In this document: positions 7,531-17,207 of the stretch, piece after piece
How positions within the stretch are numbered: the stretch's first letter is position 1
How the letters are laid out: each line of letters opens with the position of its first letter
From: an uncultured Nitrospirota bacterium
GTDB lineage: Bacteria > CG2-30-53-67
DNA length: 40,212 nt
NCBI GenBank assembly: GCA_947259355.1
Contig: CAMYMF010000019.1
Coordinates: forward strand, 3,593 to 43,804
Reading direction: 5' to 3'
Made by a program: the position numbers and the translations under genes
Notes under the pieces: generated by a model
Seen by the model: only the letters and a program-made list of their open reading frames with translations
The model's database searches: none
Told to the model about the DNA's origin: nothing

Positions 7531-9070
7531 GCCGCTGCATGCGAAGAAGAGCCGGCCGCTGATGCTGATGGTACTCGATGGCTGGGGCCACCGGGATGAT
7601 CCCGAGTGCAATGCGACCCTTCCCGCCAACACACCGGTCCTCTCCCAACTGATGCAGGACTATCCGCACACCCTGATTGAAACCGCCGGCCTTGCGGTCG
7701 GACTCCCGCCCGGACAGATGGGCAACTCTGAGGTGGGCCATCAGAACCTGGGGGCTGGTCGTGTCGTCTATCAGGACTTCACCCGCATCAGCCGTGCCAT
7801 TGAGCAGGGCGATTTCTTTGAGAACCCAATGTTGACACAGGCCTGTGACACCGTCCGTGCGCGGGGGACGGCCCTGCACCTCATGGGACTCCTCTCCGAT
7901 GGTGGTGTTCACAGTCACATGGACCATTTGAGCGCGCTCCTTGAGTTGACCAAGCGAAAGGGCCTGCGCGATGTGTGGGTGCATGCAATCCTGGATGGAC
8001 GAGACACACCGCCCACGAGCGGGGTCAAGTACGTGGAGCGGCTCCAAGCCTGTCAGGCGAAAATCGGCACCGGCGGGATTGCTTCCGTCATGGGGCGCTT
8101 CTATGCCATGGATCGTGATAACCGCTGGGAGCGCGTGCAGGAAGCGTACCAGACGATGGTTGGGGGAGGAACTTCTCAACCGTCTGCTCGAGAGGCGGTA
8201 CTGGCCTCGTACCAACAGGACGTCACCGATGAGTTCGTTCGGCCGGTGAGTATCGCGCCCGATGGTGCCCGGCCGGTGACGGTCCGTCCCGGGGACGCTA
8301 TCATTTTTTATAACTTTCGGGCCGACCGGGCGCGCCAGATTACCCGGGCCTTTACGCAGGAGAGGTTCTCCGGATTTGCCAGGGAGAAGCTCGATCTCTC
8401 GGCGTTCATCTGCATGACGGAATATGATGAAACGTTCTCCCTACCCATTGCCTTTCCGCCGATGACACTGACCGACATCTTTCCCGAGGTGATTTCTCGG
8501 CTTGGGCTGAAACAGCTTCGCATTGCGGAAACAGAGAAATACGCCCATGTGACCTTCTTCTTCAATGGGGGGGAGGAACGCAAATATCCGGGGGAGGAAC
8601 GGATTCTGATTCCGTCGCCCCGTGACGTCACAACCTACGATCAGAAACCCGAAATGAGTGCGGTGGCCGTGACCGACGAGGTCATCCGCCAGATAAAGCG
8701 GGACTATTTCGACGTCATCATACTCAATTTCGCGAACGGCGACATGGTGGGTCATACGGGCGCGCTGGAGGCAGCCATTCGCGCCGTCAAAACGGTGGAT
8801 GGGTGCATCGGGCGCATCCACGAGGCCATTGACCAGCAGGGAGGAACCGTTCTCATTACCGCAGATCACGGCAACTGCGAAATGATGTGCGAGCCTGGAG
8901 GGGACGAACCTTATACGGCACACACGACGAATCCGGTGCCGTTGATCCTGACCCGAAAGGGGGCTCGGCTACGGGAGGGTGGCATATTGGCCGACGTGTC
9001 GCCGACGCTGCTGGACCTGCTCAATATTACGAAGCCCGAAGCCATGACAGGCAAATCGCTGCTGATCTAA
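7517..9070 (+). CDS. gpmI: 2,3-bisphosphoglycerate-independent phosphoglycerate mutase
   Basis: Interconverts 3- and 2-phosphoglycerate in glycolysis and gluconeogenesis using two Mn ions and a phosphoserine intermediate. The 517-residue product has LMVLDGWG at the N-terminus, the nucleophile motif GNSEVGHQNLGAG (Ser71), SDGGVHSH, ILDGRDTPP, NFRADRARQ and the metal sites FANGDMVGHTG and TADHGNCE. GTG 7517 is chosen because GGTGG lies 6 bases before it; ATG 7523 is the alternative. The start overlaps the end of the LapA-LapB gene by 14 bases, suggesting coupled translation. Confidence 0.97.
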   Translation: MKMPEPLHAKKSRPLMLMVLDGWGHRDDPECNATLPANTPVLSQLMQDYPHTLIETAGLAVGLPPGQMGNSEVGHQNLGAGRVVYQDFTRISRAIEQGDFFENPMLTQACDTVRARGTALHLMGLLSDGGVHSHMDHLSALLELTKRKGLRDVWVHAILDGRDTPPTSGVKYVERLQACQAKIGTGGIASVMGRFYAMDRDNRWERVQEAYQTMVGGGTSQPSAREAVLASYQQDVTDEFVRPVSIAPDGARPVTVRPGDAIIFYNFRADRARQITRAFTQERFSGFAREKLDLSAFICMTEYDETFSLPIAFPPMTLTDIFPEVISRLGLKQLRIAETEKYAHVTFFFNGGEERKYPGEERILIPSPRDVTTYDQKPEMSAVAVTDEVIRQIKRDYFDVIILNFANGDMVGHTGALEAAIRAVKTVDGCIGRIHEAIDQQGGTVLITADHGNCEMMCEPGGDEPYTAHTTNPVPLILTRKGARLREGGILADVSPTLLDLLNITKPEAMTGKSLLI

Positions 9071-9097
9071 GAGCCCGTCGCGCCTGCTTGCCGAACC

Positions 9098-9847
9098 ATG
9101 AAGATGCTCTGGAAATCAGCCCTCCCCATCGTTCTGGAGGTCCTGCTCCCGAGCCGTTGTGCGCTCTGCGGCGACGCAGTGGAGCCCACCCGGTCTCTTT
9201 CGCTCTGCCATGCCTGTCGGCGGGACCTTCGTCCCATTGAGCCACCCCGCTGCCCAACCTGCGGACGACCCCTGGCCGTCCCGGACCTCACCGAAACGGA
9301 CGCCGGGTTGCCCTGTGGCCCCTGCCGGCTTGCGCCCCCGCATCTCGATCATACCCTGGGACTCCTCTACTTCGAGGGGGCTGCCCGCGAAACGATCCAT
9401 CGTCTCAAATACCAGGGCCATTGGCAACTGGGGCGCGCCCTCGTCCAGTGGTGCCACTCCCGTCTCGTGTGCCTTCAGGGCGCCTACGACCTTGTCGCGC
9501 CTGTACCCCTGGACCGGCGCCGGCTCCGGCAGCGCGGTTTTAATCAATCGGCCGTCATCGGTCGGGAAGTCGCATCGATTCTCGGTCTGCCCCTGGTGCT
9601 GAACGGACTGATACGCATCCGCGGTGGTCAACCGCAGGTCGGTTTGAAGGGGACAGCGCGCCAACGTAACGTGCGCGGCTGTTTCGCGGTGCAACACCAC
9701 GAGCGGCTGGTCTCGTCCCGGGTGCTGCTGGTCGATGATGTGCTCACGACGGGTGCCACCGCCAATGAGTGCGCCCGCATCCTGAAAGCGGCAGGGGCCG
9801 AGGAGGTCGGGCTGGTCACCGTGGCGGCGGCCTACGCAAGCCTGTGA
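9098..9847 (+). CDS. ComF family phosphoribosyltransferase-like protein
   Basis: ComF proteins pair an N-terminal zinc-binding region with a phosphoribosyltransferase domain and are linked to DNA uptake in competent bacteria; the exact reaction is unknown. The 249-residue product has CALCGD, CHAC, CPTCGRP and CGPC clusters in the first 80 residues, then LKYQGHW, the VPVPLDRRRLRQRGFNQS segment and the PRPP loop VLLVDDVLTTGATANE. No strong binding site is visible before the ATG. It starts 27 bases after gpmI, at the end of the plus-strand run, and converges on the LysM gene across a shared hairpin. Confidence 0.9.
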   Translation: MKMLWKSALPIVLEVLLPSRCALCGDAVEPTRSLSLCHACRRDLRPIEPPRCPTCGRPLAVPDLTETDAGLPCGPCRLAPPHLDHTLGLLYFEGAARETIHRLKYQGHWQLGRALVQWCHSRLVCLQGAYDLVAPVPLDRRRLRQRGFNQSAVIGREVASILGLPLVLNGLIRIRGGQPQVGLKGTARQRNVRGCFAVQHHERLVSSRVLLVDDVLTTGATANECARILKAAGAEEVGLVTVAAAYASL

Positions 9848-9876
9848 AAAAAACGCCCGCCGTTTCCGGCGGGCGT
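9847..9876 (-). terminator. Strong intrinsic terminator for the LysM gene
   Basis: A perfect 10-bp stem, ACGCCCGCCG (9853-9862) and CGGCGGGCGT (9867-9876), closes a TTTC loop. Seven A residues (9847-9853) give the minus strand a T-run right after the stem, 42 bases past the LysM stop codon. The plus strand has no T-run, so comF would be ended less efficiently. Confidence 0.85.
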
Positions 9877-9917
9877 CTGCGCTGCAAGTGTCTTTTAGAC
9901 TGTCCGTTGCCGCAAAT

Positions 9918-11000
9918 CTAGTTGAGATCGTATTTCTTGATGGGAGGAATCGATTGGGGGACGTACTTGACGCGATCTCCCGGAGTGATCTCAAAGAGCT
10001 CTTCAACAATCACAGCCGTCGCGGTGTTCTTGGCCGTCTTGAGCACGACCAGTTCCCCCATGACATCTGGCGGAAACTCGGTGATGCCCGATGCGAGGGC
10101 ATCGGGACGGCTCACCTGAAAAGGCTCACCCCCACGGTAGATGAGAAACCGATCCCCTGCCCGAACCGCGTCATCCGTGCCGACGTCTATGAACACCGTG
10201 TCCCGAACCGCAAGATTGGCCTTGCCCCGCGTGTTCTTCAGGATCATCCCGTAGATCGTCTTATCTTCGGTGCTCAGGTCGTTGACACCCACCAGAGGCT
10301 GCTGCTGATAACGCCGGACACGATCGCCGACTTCAATGGCGTTGTAGGCCTTGATGATTTTTGCACTGGAGATCTTCTCCTCAACGGCGGTGATCTTGAG
10401 AATGCCCTGCACCATCGCTTGGCGGCCGATTTTCTTGCGGGTCACGGGATGTATTACGGGGTCTCCCATACGGATAACCTCAAAGAGGTCGTCGATCTTG
10501 ACACCGTCCACAGAACCGAGATTGACGTGTACCGGATCCCGCTCCACCAGCAGGACTTTTTCTTCCCAGCTCGAGACGATGGCCCCATCACCGGCCACTT
10601 CTTCCAGACCCACGATGGATCCCGACGACTCAAACAGGTCCCGCTCAACGAGCGTGCCGTGCACGGCCTGCACAGCGCCCACCGAGCCTGTGGCCGCCGG
10701 CCGCGCCGCCCCCGTGACGCCCATCCGTGCGAGCTCTTCCCGAGTGGGAATGCGCACTTTGTCACCGGGATAGATGAGATGCGGATTCTGAATGTGCGGA
10801 TTGTACTGCCAGACTTTGGGCCAGAAGTAGGGGTTTTCCAGATATTGATGAGAAACATCCCACAGGGTGTCCCCTCGGATCACGTTGTGCAGCCGACCGT
10901 CCGACCCCGCAGCGGTGTCAGCCAGTCCGGTCATCCCATACAGAAAAAAGAGGGATCCCATGAAAAGGCTCAGGGAGCACATCAGAAGTTCTCGTTTCAT
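9918..11000 (-). CDS. Exported LysM domain protein
   Basis: A 360-residue protein likely to sit in the periplasm or at the peptidoglycan. A signal peptide (MKRELLMCSLSLFMGSLFFLYG) is followed by a LysM domain at about residues 38-86 (VIRGDTLWDVSHQYLENPYF to IYPGDKVRIP). The remaining 270 residues hold beta-rich segments such as GDRVRRYQ, AGDRFLIYRGGEPFQ and GDRVKYVP, which resemble short barrel-like repeats of unknown function. This layout recurs in Deltaproteobacterial LysM proteins. AGGAG lies 6 bases before ATG 11000; longer frames lack support. It has a consensus promoter (11091-11120), an 84-base leader and its own terminator, so it is transcribed alone and probably strongly. Confidence 0.85.
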   Translation of the reverse strand: MKRELLMCSLSLFMGSLFFLYGMTGLADTAAGSDGRLHNVIRGDTLWDVSHQYLENPYFWPKVWQYNPHIQNPHLIYPGDKVRIPTREELARMGVTGAARPAATGSVGAVQAVHGTLVERDLFESSGSIVGLEEVAGDGAIVSSWEEKVLLVERDPVHVNLGSVDGVKIDDLFEVIRMGDPVIHPVTRKKIGRQAMVQGILKITAVEEKISSAKIIKAYNAIEVGDRVRRYQQQPLVGVNDLSTEDKTIYGMILKNTRGKANLAVRDTVFIDVGTDDAVRAGDRFLIYRGGEPFQVSRPDALASGITEFPPDVMGELVVLKTAKNTATAVIVEELFEITPGDRVKYVPQSIPPIKKYDLN

Positions 11001-11090
11001 GTTGACTCCTTTGTGTAGAGTTGGGGAACTGCCATGATGGGAGACATACCTGTGTCCGTGCCGTACACGTTTTGAAGCCTTCTTACGAAA

Positions 11091-11120
11091 ATTATAGGGG
11101 CTTGTCCCGGTCTTTGTCAA
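11091..11120 (-). promoter_or_regulatory. Consensus sigma-70 promoter of the LysM gene
   Basis: On the minus strand a full TTGACA (11120-11115) and a full TATAAT (11096-11091) are 18 bases apart, the best promoter match in the window. Transcription should begin near 11084. Confidence 0.75.
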
Positions 11121-11549
11121 GAGACTTTATTTTTTAAGGAGTTACACGACCCGGGTCCTCTCTGATGGCGGCATGGGACCGCGGGGGCCCACCCCCCGCC
11201 GCTGGCCGTGGCGCAACGCTTTCGGTAGATCAGAAGATACCCTGGACGATGCCGTTACGGGGCCCCGTGATTCGCGCGTGCGGCGCTGGCCAAGATCGTC
11301 CTTCCTCGAAATATTTCAATGCCTTATTCATACATAAAATACTATGGGCCTTGCCTGTCGCGCCTCCAGGATCTCTGGGGTCTTGCATGACGATGGCTCA
11401 TACCCGAGCCGGGTTAAAGAAATCTCTCCCTTTTGCCGATAGAGCGGGAGAGCCCCACACCAGCGGGAATCGGAGCGATTCGGCCGGTGGTATCATTATC
11501 ACGATCAAAGCCTTTCAACGGCAGGACAATCCGAAAGGGGAGCACAACC
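11121..11549. other. Long divergent spacer between LysM and HD-GYP genes
   Basis: 429 bases with no convincing gene. A long in-frame extension of the HD-GYP frame (from 11433) and another overlapping frame lack binding sites and typical composition. The centre (about 11305-11345) is locally AT-rich and may carry the HD-GYP promoter, but no clear -35/-10 pair was found. No RNA gene was recognised. Confidence 0.3.
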
Positions 11550-13592
11550 ATGGCGAATCAGAGGTCCCGGCTTCCCTGGGACGGGAAGAGCAGAGCTTAT
11601 GTAAAGAAGGTGCTGGACCAGATCGGAGACGTTTCCGGTGTCCCCCTCCAGGCACGCCATTTACCGACCGGTACCCTCGTGACGAACCCCCTGGCCGACA
11701 CGCGTGATCCGGACCAGCCCTTTGCGGTTCGTGAGCAGATCCGTATCGGGAGCCGGCCGCTCATGGAAATCGGGGGGATTGCCAGGGACAACTGTGACCT
11801 CTCCACTTTACAGACGGCCGTTCGTCTGGCGCAAGGTGTCCTCACAGAGTACCTGCGACACCGGGCTGAAATAGAAAGTTTTTCCCGGGAAGTCATTGCC
11901 AACTATGAAGTCATCAATATGCTTTACCGTGTCGCCGACGCCTTGGGCAGCATCCAGGATGTCCAGCGGGTGGCGACCATTATTCTGCGCCAGGCAGCCC
12001 TCGTAACGCGGGCCGAGAGGGGATCGGTTCTGCTGCTTGACCGAAACCAGAAGCGGCTCCGCATGGCCGCAGCCTATGGGTTCTCCCAAGACAGGTTCCC
12101 GTCCATCTCCGTGGCACTCTCCGACACTCTCTGCTCGGAAGTGGTCCGCACAGGCGAGCCCCTTCTCGTCGATGATATTCGGACGCGGCCTGATCTCGCC
12201 GCTTTCTCGAAAGGAGAATACCGGACGCGCTCCTTCATCGCCTTCCCCCTTCAGACGGTGAGCGATCATGGGGAAAGACAGCTTCTGGGCGTGCTGAACC
12301 TCTCCGAAAAAGTAAGTGAGGCACCGTTCAAGTCCAATGACCTAAAATTGCTTACGGCCCTGACTTCACAGGCCGCGGTCGCTATCTCCAATGCCCGCAT
12401 GCTCGAAGAGCTGAAGGAGTCAAAACAAGAGTTGAACCAGACGCTGAGTGAATTGGTCAGCACCTACGCAGACCTGGACAAGCGAAGCGTCTTCATCGAG
12501 CAGGTCAACAAGATCGCGCTCTCCATCAATGCCACCCTGGACCTCAACAAACTGGTCGCAAAGATCTGTCTTTATGCGAAAAGCCTGACCGGCGCTGAAG
12601 AAGCCCTCGTCTACCTCAAGAAGGAAGGCCCCTCGGAAGAGCCCATGGTGCACAGCTCGTCGGAAGGGGCTTGCTGCAAACAGCCCTACGAGCTGCCCTT
12701 CCTGACCGGGCTTTTTGCCGGAACCGAGCAAGCCCGTTTTCTGTCCGGATGCGAAACGGACGGCCTCGGCGGAGGGCGGACGGACGGACAGCAGGCGGGG
12801 GTATGGCGTAACCTTCTGGCCGTGCCTTTTGCCAGCAAGAAAAACGGGATCGGCGGCATTGCGGTCATGAATAAGACAACCGCCGAGGGGTTTGTGGAAG
12901 AAGACGCCGACCTGCTCAAAGCGCTGGGACATCAGGCAGCCAACGCGGTGGAGAACGCGAAACTCGTTACAGAGCAGAAGGCCATGCTCATGGACACCAT
13001 CACGGCCCTGGCTGCGGCCGTGGATGCCAAGGATGCCTATACCCATAACCATTCCCGCAAAGTCTCTCTTTATGCCCGGGCCATCGCGGAAGTACTGGGC
13101 CTGCAGGAAGACGAAATGGAAATCCTGCAACGGGCCGCACTCCTTCACGACATCGGGAAGATCGCTATTCCCGAGGCGATTCTGAACAAACCGGACCGGT
13201 TAACGCGGGACGAATTCGAAACCATGAAGACCCACCCCATGTGCGGTGTTCGGATCTTGGAGAACATCAAAGAGATGGAGAGCATCATCGAAGGGATCCG
13301 CTATCACCATGAGCGTCACGATGGCAACGGGTATCCGGAAGGGCTCCGGGGTGAAGGGATCCCCCGCATGGCGCGTATTCTCGCCGTGGCCGACACATAC
13401 GATGCCATCACTTCAGACCGGCCCTATCGGAAAGGACCGGGGCATGAATTTGCTTGCGAGGAGATTCAGCGCGGCAGCGGCACTCAGTTCGCCCCCGAGG
13501 TAGTGGAAGCCTTCCTCAACTCCACCATCTGCCGGGGCCGCCCATCGGCATCCGCCGTCGGCGAGCGTACCGACGCACAAATTAATGTTTGA
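11550..13592 (+). CDS. GAF-GAF-HD-GYP cyclic di-GMP phosphodiesterase
   Basis: Likely cytoplasmic sensor that hydrolyses cyclic di-GMP. The 680-residue product has an N-terminal region of about 120 residues, a GAF domain (ERGSVLLLDRNQKRLRMAAA, VLNLSEK), a coiled-coil linker (ELNQTLSELVSTYADLDK), a second GAF domain (EEALVYLKK, NLLAVPFASKK) and a C-terminal HD-GYP domain. The latter has LLHDIGKIAIPEAIL near residue 530 and HHERHDGNGYPEGLRG near residue 586, so the metal and GYP residues are intact. There is no transmembrane segment. GGGGAG precedes ATG 11550. The end of the domain (GPGHEFACEEIQRGSGTQFAPEVV) is normal. A response regulator gene follows, with its promoter overlapping the stop codon here. 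Confidence 0.9.
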   Translation: MANQRSRLPWDGKSRAYVKKVLDQIGDVSGVPLQARHLPTGTLVTNPLADTRDPDQPFAVREQIRIGSRPLMEIGGIARDNCDLSTLQTAVRLAQGVLTEYLRHRAEIESFSREVIANYEVINMLYRVADALGSIQDVQRVATIILRQAALVTRAERGSVLLLDRNQKRLRMAAAYGFSQDRFPSISVALSDTLCSEVVRTGEPLLVDDIRTRPDLAAFSKGEYRTRSFIAFPLQTVSDHGERQLLGVLNLSEKVSEAPFKSNDLKLLTALTSQAAVAISNARMLEELKESKQELNQTLSELVSTYADLDKRSVFIEQVNKIALSINATLDLNKLVAKICLYAKSLTGAEEALVYLKKEGPSEEPMVHSSSEGACCKQPYELPFLTGLFAGTEQARFLSGCETDGLGGGRTDGQQAGVWRNLLAVPFASKKNGIGGIAVMNKTTAEGFVEEDADLLKALGHQAANAVENAKLVTEQKAMLMDTITALAAAVDAKDAYTHNHSRKVSLYARAIAEVLGLQEDEMEILQRAALLHDIGKIAIPEAILNKPDRLTRDEFETMKTHPMCGVRILENIKEMESIIEGIRYHHERHDGNGYPEGLRGEGIPRMARILAVADTYDAITSDRPYRKGPGHEFACEEIQRGSGTQFAPEVVEAFLNSTICRGRPSASAVGERTDAQINV

Positions 13593-13617
13593 CAGCAAAG
13601 AGGGGCTATAATAAATT
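13589..13617 (+). promoter_or_regulatory. Promoter candidate for the response regulator
   Basis: TTGACA (13589-13594) and TAAATT (13612-13617) are 17 bases apart. The -35 box overlaps the stop codon of the HD-GYP gene. A better -10 match, TATAAT (13607-13612), is only 12 bases from the -35 box and so is not usable with it. The leader of about 110 bases contains a 6-bp hairpin (CGTCTC/GAGACG). Confidence 0.45.
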
Positions 13618-13731
13618 GGTTTTAACAGAGCGACAGCAATGGACGGGGCAATGTGAACGTCTCATGGAGAGACGATCCGCGTCGCTGCACGTCATATCGT
13701 AGCAAATCGGGGGCTCCCCCCGGAGCAATCC

Positions 13732-14148
13732 ATGACAATCGAAGGCGCACATCCCGGGAAAACCATGAAGATCATGATCGTCGACGATGAATTCTTCATC
13801 TCCAGGTCCCTGGCCTTTCTACTCGAGAAGGAAGGTTATGAGTGCTGCACAGCCAACGATGGCGAAGAGGCGCTGCAACTTCTAGACCAGGAAAAACCCG
13901 ACCTCCTCTTTCTCGACATCAACATGCCGAACAAGAACGGCTACGAGGTTTGTCGAGAAATCAAGGCGAACCCGGAGACGCAGCACATCGTTGTGATCAT
14001 GCTAACGGCCAAAGGTCAGAGTGAATTCGAGGACAAGAGTTTCGGGGCCGGGGCCGATGCGTTTCTCCTGAAACCCTACGACCCCAATCAGGTCATGGCG
14101 CTTGTCGAAAAGAGTTTGAAGATTGGGGCCCTGCCGCCCCAAGATTAA
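13732..14148 (+). CDS. Single-domain response regulator
   Basis: A stand-alone CheY-like receiver of 138 residues that is phosphorylated by an unknown histidine kinase; no output domain. Motifs are IVDDE (acidic pocket), the phosphoacceptor in FLDINMP (Asp62), MLTAK (Thr92) and LLKPYDPNQ (Lys114). GGAG lies 7 bases before ATG 13732; a second ATG at 13765 (MKIMIVDDE) is closer to the usual start. It lies downstream of the HD-GYP gene and converges on the PATAN gene, with which it shares four bases at the stop codons, so the three may belong to one signalling patch. That link is inferred from position only. Confidence 0.92.
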   Translation: MTIEGAHPGKTMKIMIVDDEFFISRSLAFLLEKEGYECCTANDGEEALQLLDQEKPDLLFLDINMPNKNGYEVCREIKANPETQHIVVIMLTAKGQSEFEDKSFGAGADAFLLKPYDPNQVMALVEKSLKIGALPPQD

Positions 14149-14807
14149 CCGCTCTCCTCATCTTGTGGATCTTCCTGGGGCGCAGACCCGCACAGCTGCG
14201 GCTGCTCCCGCTCACCGGGCAGTGTGAACTTTCTATTGTCCACTTTGAAAACAATCCGGCCCCGCCGCTTTCGCGCCCGCGCACCACGGTTCGCCTCCGG
14301 CACCGCTGCGGTAAGCTCATCTCCGTCCCGCCGTTTCTCATCGATGCGCGTCAGAACCTGAAAGAGAATCTGCCCTGTCTTCAGAGCCAGCGGACCGGAC
14401 AGGGCCTGCGGCAGGTGACGGTCCGTAAAACTGAACTCCCCGTCCTCCCACAGAAAGAGATCGAATAGAATCTCCTTGATCAGCAGCACCACTTCCTCAT
14501 AGAGCGCCTCATGGGTCAGAAGCCCGCGCGCTTCGAGGATGGCGGTGAGTTTCTCACCGCTCCGCTCGCTTTCATCGAGGCAGTCGGTCAGGGCCTGTTC
14601 ATCGAGCTTGCCCCGCCGAATCAGAAAGCGGCCCAGTTTTTCGTGCTCCCGCGAGGACGATGCGAAGAGGATTTGGCCGCGCTGAAAGAAGATCTTTCGC
14701 CACGATCCGTCGCGCCGGAATTCGAGGATGCCCGTCTTCATCGTCGTCTCGATCCATTGAAAAAGGTCGGTGGCAGGCATCGTCCGAATATCACCTTGCA
14801 GTGCCAT
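14145..14807 (-). CDS. DUF4388 (PATAN) domain protein
   Basis: PATAN proteins are common in Deltaproteobacteria and cyanobacteria and work with two-component systems, often by binding receivers; the biochemical role here is unknown. The N-terminal 110 residues of the 220-residue product carry the typical pattern: LQGDIRTMPATDLFQWIE, TGILEFRRDGSWRKIFFQRG, ILFASSSREHEKLGRFLIRRG, LTDCLDESERSGEKLTAIL. The next part, EEVVLLIKEILFDLFLWEDGEFSF, is also typical. The end is basic and then acidic (RARKRRGR, EDPQDEESG) and probably disordered. The start at 14807 has AAGGA about 9 bases upstream. It is convergent with the response regulator and divergent from maeB. Confidence 0.85.
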   Translation of the reverse strand: MALQGDIRTMPATDLFQWIETTMKTGILEFRRDGSWRKIFFQRGQILFASSSREHEKLGRFLIRRGKLDEQALTDCLDESERSGEKLTAILEARGLLTHEALYEEVVLLIKEILFDLFLWEDGEFSFTDRHLPQALSGPLALKTGQILFQVLTRIDEKRRDGDELTAAVPEANRGARARKRRGRIVFKVDNRKFTLPGEREQPQLCGSAPQEDPQDEESG

Positions 14808-14849
14808 AAGAGAAATTCCTTCAGTGCAAATAGCCAAATCTATGATTCT

Positions 14850-14878
14850 AGTCTACAATACGGACACACCAGCGTCAA
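14850..14878 (-). promoter_or_regulatory. Promoter candidate for the PATAN gene
   Basis: On the minus strand TTGACG (14878-14873) and TAGACT (14855-14850) are 17 bases apart. Transcription would start near 14843, about 36 bases before the start codon. The -10 box matches at four of six positions. Confidence 0.35.
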
Positions 14879-14909
14879 TGTAACGACTCTGTCACCAAGA
14901 GGACGCACC

Positions 14910-17192
14910 ATGCGACAGATAAGAAAAGAAGAGGCACTGGAGTATCATGCCCGAAAGAGGAAGGGGAAGATCGAAGTCGTTCCCTGTAAGGCTTGTGCCA
15001 CCGAACTCGATCTCGCGCTGGCTTACACACCCGGGGTGGCGGAGCCCTGCCGGGAGATCGTGAAGGATCCGGATCTTTCCTTCCGGTACACGGCCCGCGG
15101 CAACCTCGTCGCCGTCGTCACCAACGGCACGGCCGTACTCGGATTGGGTGATATCGGCCCGCAGGCAGGCAAACCGGTGATGGAAGGCAAGGCCGTCCTG
15201 TTCAAGCGCTTCGCCGATATCGATGTGTTCGATCTGGAACTCGATGTGCAGGACCCCGACGAATTCGTTCGGATCGTCCGAGCCCTGGAGCCAACCCTGG
15301 GAGGCGTGAACCTGGAGGACATCAAGGCGCCCGAGTGTTTTCATATCGAAGAGCGTCTCGTGGCGGAGATGGACATCCCGGTCTTTCATGACGACCAACA
15401 CGGCACAGCCATCATCTCGGGAGCCGCGCTCCTCAATGCGCTTGAGATCACGGGCAAATCGCTCGCGGCCTGCCGGATCGTTTTCAGTGGAAGTGGTGCC
15501 GCCGCCATTGCGACGGCCAAGATCTATCTGCTGCTGGGTGCCAATCCCGAGAAGATGCTCCTGTGTGACACGGCGGGCGTCATTTACAAGGGGCGGACCG
15601 AGAGGATGAATCCCTACAAAGAGGCCTTTGCCCGAGACACGTCGCTGCGCACCCTGGCAGAGGCCCTGAAGGGGGCGGACGTCTTCGTTGGACTCTCCGC
15701 CGGGGGCCTTGTGAGCCCCGAAATGGTGCAATCCATGGCGGATCAGCCCATTGTTTTTGCCCTCGCCAACCCGGTGCCGGAAATCAGCTACGACGATGCC
15801 AGGGCCGCGCGGAGCGATGCCATTGTGGCCACCGGCCGGTCTGACTTTCCCAACCAGGTTAACAACGTGCTTGGCTTCCCCTTTATTTTTCGTGGTGCCC
15901 TCGACGTGCGCGCTCGCGCCATCAATGACGAGATGAAACTCGCGGCCGTCCACGCCCTGGCAGCACTGGCCAAACAGGGTGTCCCCGACGCCGTCTCCCA
16001 AGCCTATGGCGGCCGGGAGTTTCACTTTGGAGCGGACTATCTGATCCCCAAACCCTTCGACCCAAGGGTACTCCTGTGGGTGGCCCCGGCGGTGGCTCGC
16101 GCCGCCATTACCAGCGGCGTGGCCCGAAAACCCCTGGAGAGCATCGAAGCCTACCGGGAGTCGCTGGAATCGCTGCTCGGAAAAGCCCATGTCATCATGC
16201 GCGCCGTGATCCACCGGGCGTGCAAAGACCCGAAGCGCATCGTCTTTACCGAAGGATATCATCCCAAAGTTCTCAAGGCATGCCAGACCCTTATGGATGA
16301 AGGAATCGCCAAGCCCCTTCTGCTGGGCGAGGAAGAAACCATTCGGGGGACTTGCCAAGCCCTCGATCTCGATCTCGGGAGCGTGGAGGTCATCGACCCC
16401 ATTCTCGATCCCCGCTATACAGAATTCAGTGAGCGATTCTATGAACTGCGGAAACGCAAGGGGATTAACCGTTTCGACGCGCGAAAACTCATGGCCAACC
16501 CCAATTACTTCGGAACCATGATGGTGGAAACAGGACATGCCGACGGTTTGATTTCCGGTGTGCTCAAACGCTACCAGGAAACGCTTCGGCCCGCGCTGCA
16601 GATTGTCCGGACGGAAGAGGGAATCCGCCGGGTCTCGGGACTGTTCATGATGGTGCTGAAAGACAGAACGCTCTTCTTTGCAGACACCACCGTCAATATT
16701 GCACCTTCCGCAGAGGAACTGTCGGAGATTGCTCTCCTGAGCGCCCGGCTGGTGCGGCGCTTCAATATTGAACCGAGAATCGCGATGCTTTCATACTCCA
16801 ATTTCGGCACCACCCGGGATGCCAACACCCACAAGGTCAAGGACGCAGTCGAAATGGTCCGGCAACAGATGCCCCAGCTGGTGATCGATGGGGAAATCAT
16901 GGCCGACACGGCCGTCAATGCCGAACTGGCAGGCTCACTCTATCCATTCAGCCGGATTCAGGGAGACGCAAACATCCTGATTTTTCCGGAACTCGCATCG
17001 GGAAACATCGCCTACAAACTGTTTCAGCAACTGGGTGGTGCCGAGGCCGTGGGCCCCATTCTGATGGGCTTGCGCCGACCGATTCATGTGCTTCAGGCGG
17101 GATGCAGCGTCAGCGAGATCGTCCACATGACAGCCATTGCGGTGGTAGACGCGCAGGAACGGATGGCAAACAAAGATAACCCGGAGAAGTGA
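14910..17192 (+). CDS. maeB: NADP-type malic enzyme with phosphotransacetylase-like domain
   Basis: Oxidative decarboxylation of malate to pyruvate. The 760-residue length matches MaeB-type enzymes, in which a C-terminal phosphotransacetylase-like domain is usually catalytically silent and binds acetyl-CoA as an inhibitor. Malic enzyme motifs: [51 protein letters not shown] and the dinucleotide fold [20 protein letters not shown]. The second half (from about residue 425) has [33 protein letters not shown] and MLSYSNFGT. Cofactor choice cannot be read with certainty. AGAGGA lies 6 bases before ATG 14910; a long upstream frame extension opposes the PATAN gene and is not real. It is alone on its strand. 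A perfect 8-bp hairpin without a T-run overlaps the stop codon. Confidence 0.93.
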   Translation: MRQIRKEEALEYHARKRKGKIEVVPCKACATELDLALAYTPGVAEPCREIVKDPDLSFRYTARGNLVAVVTNGTAVLGLGDIGPQAGKPVMEGKAVLFKRFADIDVFDLELDVQDPDEFVRIVRALEPTLGGVNLEDIKAPECFHIEERLVAEMDIPVFHDDQHGTAIISGAALLNALEITGKSLAACRIVFSGSGAAAIATAKIYLLLGANPEKMLLCDTAGVIYKGRTERMNPYKEAFARDTSLRTLAEALKGADVFVGLSAGGLVSPEMVQSMADQPIVFALANPVPEISYDDARAARSDAIVATGRSDFPNQVNNVLGFPFIFRGALDVRARAINDEMKLAAVHALAALAKQGVPDAVSQAYGGREFHFGADYLIPKPFDPRVLLWVAPAVARAAITSGVARKPLESIEAYRESLESLLGKAHVIMRAVIHRACKDPKRIVFTEGYHPKVLKACQTLMDEGIAKPLLLGEEETIRGTCQALDLDLGSVEVIDPILDPRYTEFSERFYELRKRKGINRFDARKLMANPNYFGTMMVETGHADGLISGVLKRYQETLRPALQIVRTEEGIRRVSGLFMMVLKDRTLFFADTTVNIAPSAEELSEIALLSARLVRRFNIEPRIAMLSYSNFGTTRDANTHKVKDAVEMVRQQMPQLVIDGEIMADTAVNAELAGSLYPFSRIQGDANILIFPELASGNIAYKLFQQLGGAEAVGPILMGLRRPIHVLQAGCSVSEIVHMTAIAVVDAQERMANKDNPEK

Positions 17193-17207
17193 AATACTGC
17201 TCCGGGT
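17179..17207 (+). terminator. Hairpin at the end of maeB, weak terminator candidate
   Basis: ACCCGGAG (17179-17186) pairs with CTCCGGGT (17200-17207) around a 13-base loop that contains the stop codon. No T-run follows, so it may only protect the 3' end of the message. Confidence 0.3.

Noticed and set aside
9888-11018. 376-residue plus frame opposite the LysM gene
   Set aside because: The LysM protein has a signal peptide, LysM motif, binding site, promoter and terminator on the minus strand.
11165-11707. 180-residue plus frame before and into the HD-GYP gene
   Set aside because: It overlaps the true HD-GYP start out of frame and has no supportable start signal.
14892-16538. 548-residue open frame opposite maeB
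   Set aside because: It is the antisense shadow of a clear malic enzyme in GC-rich DNA, with no binding site or known motifs.
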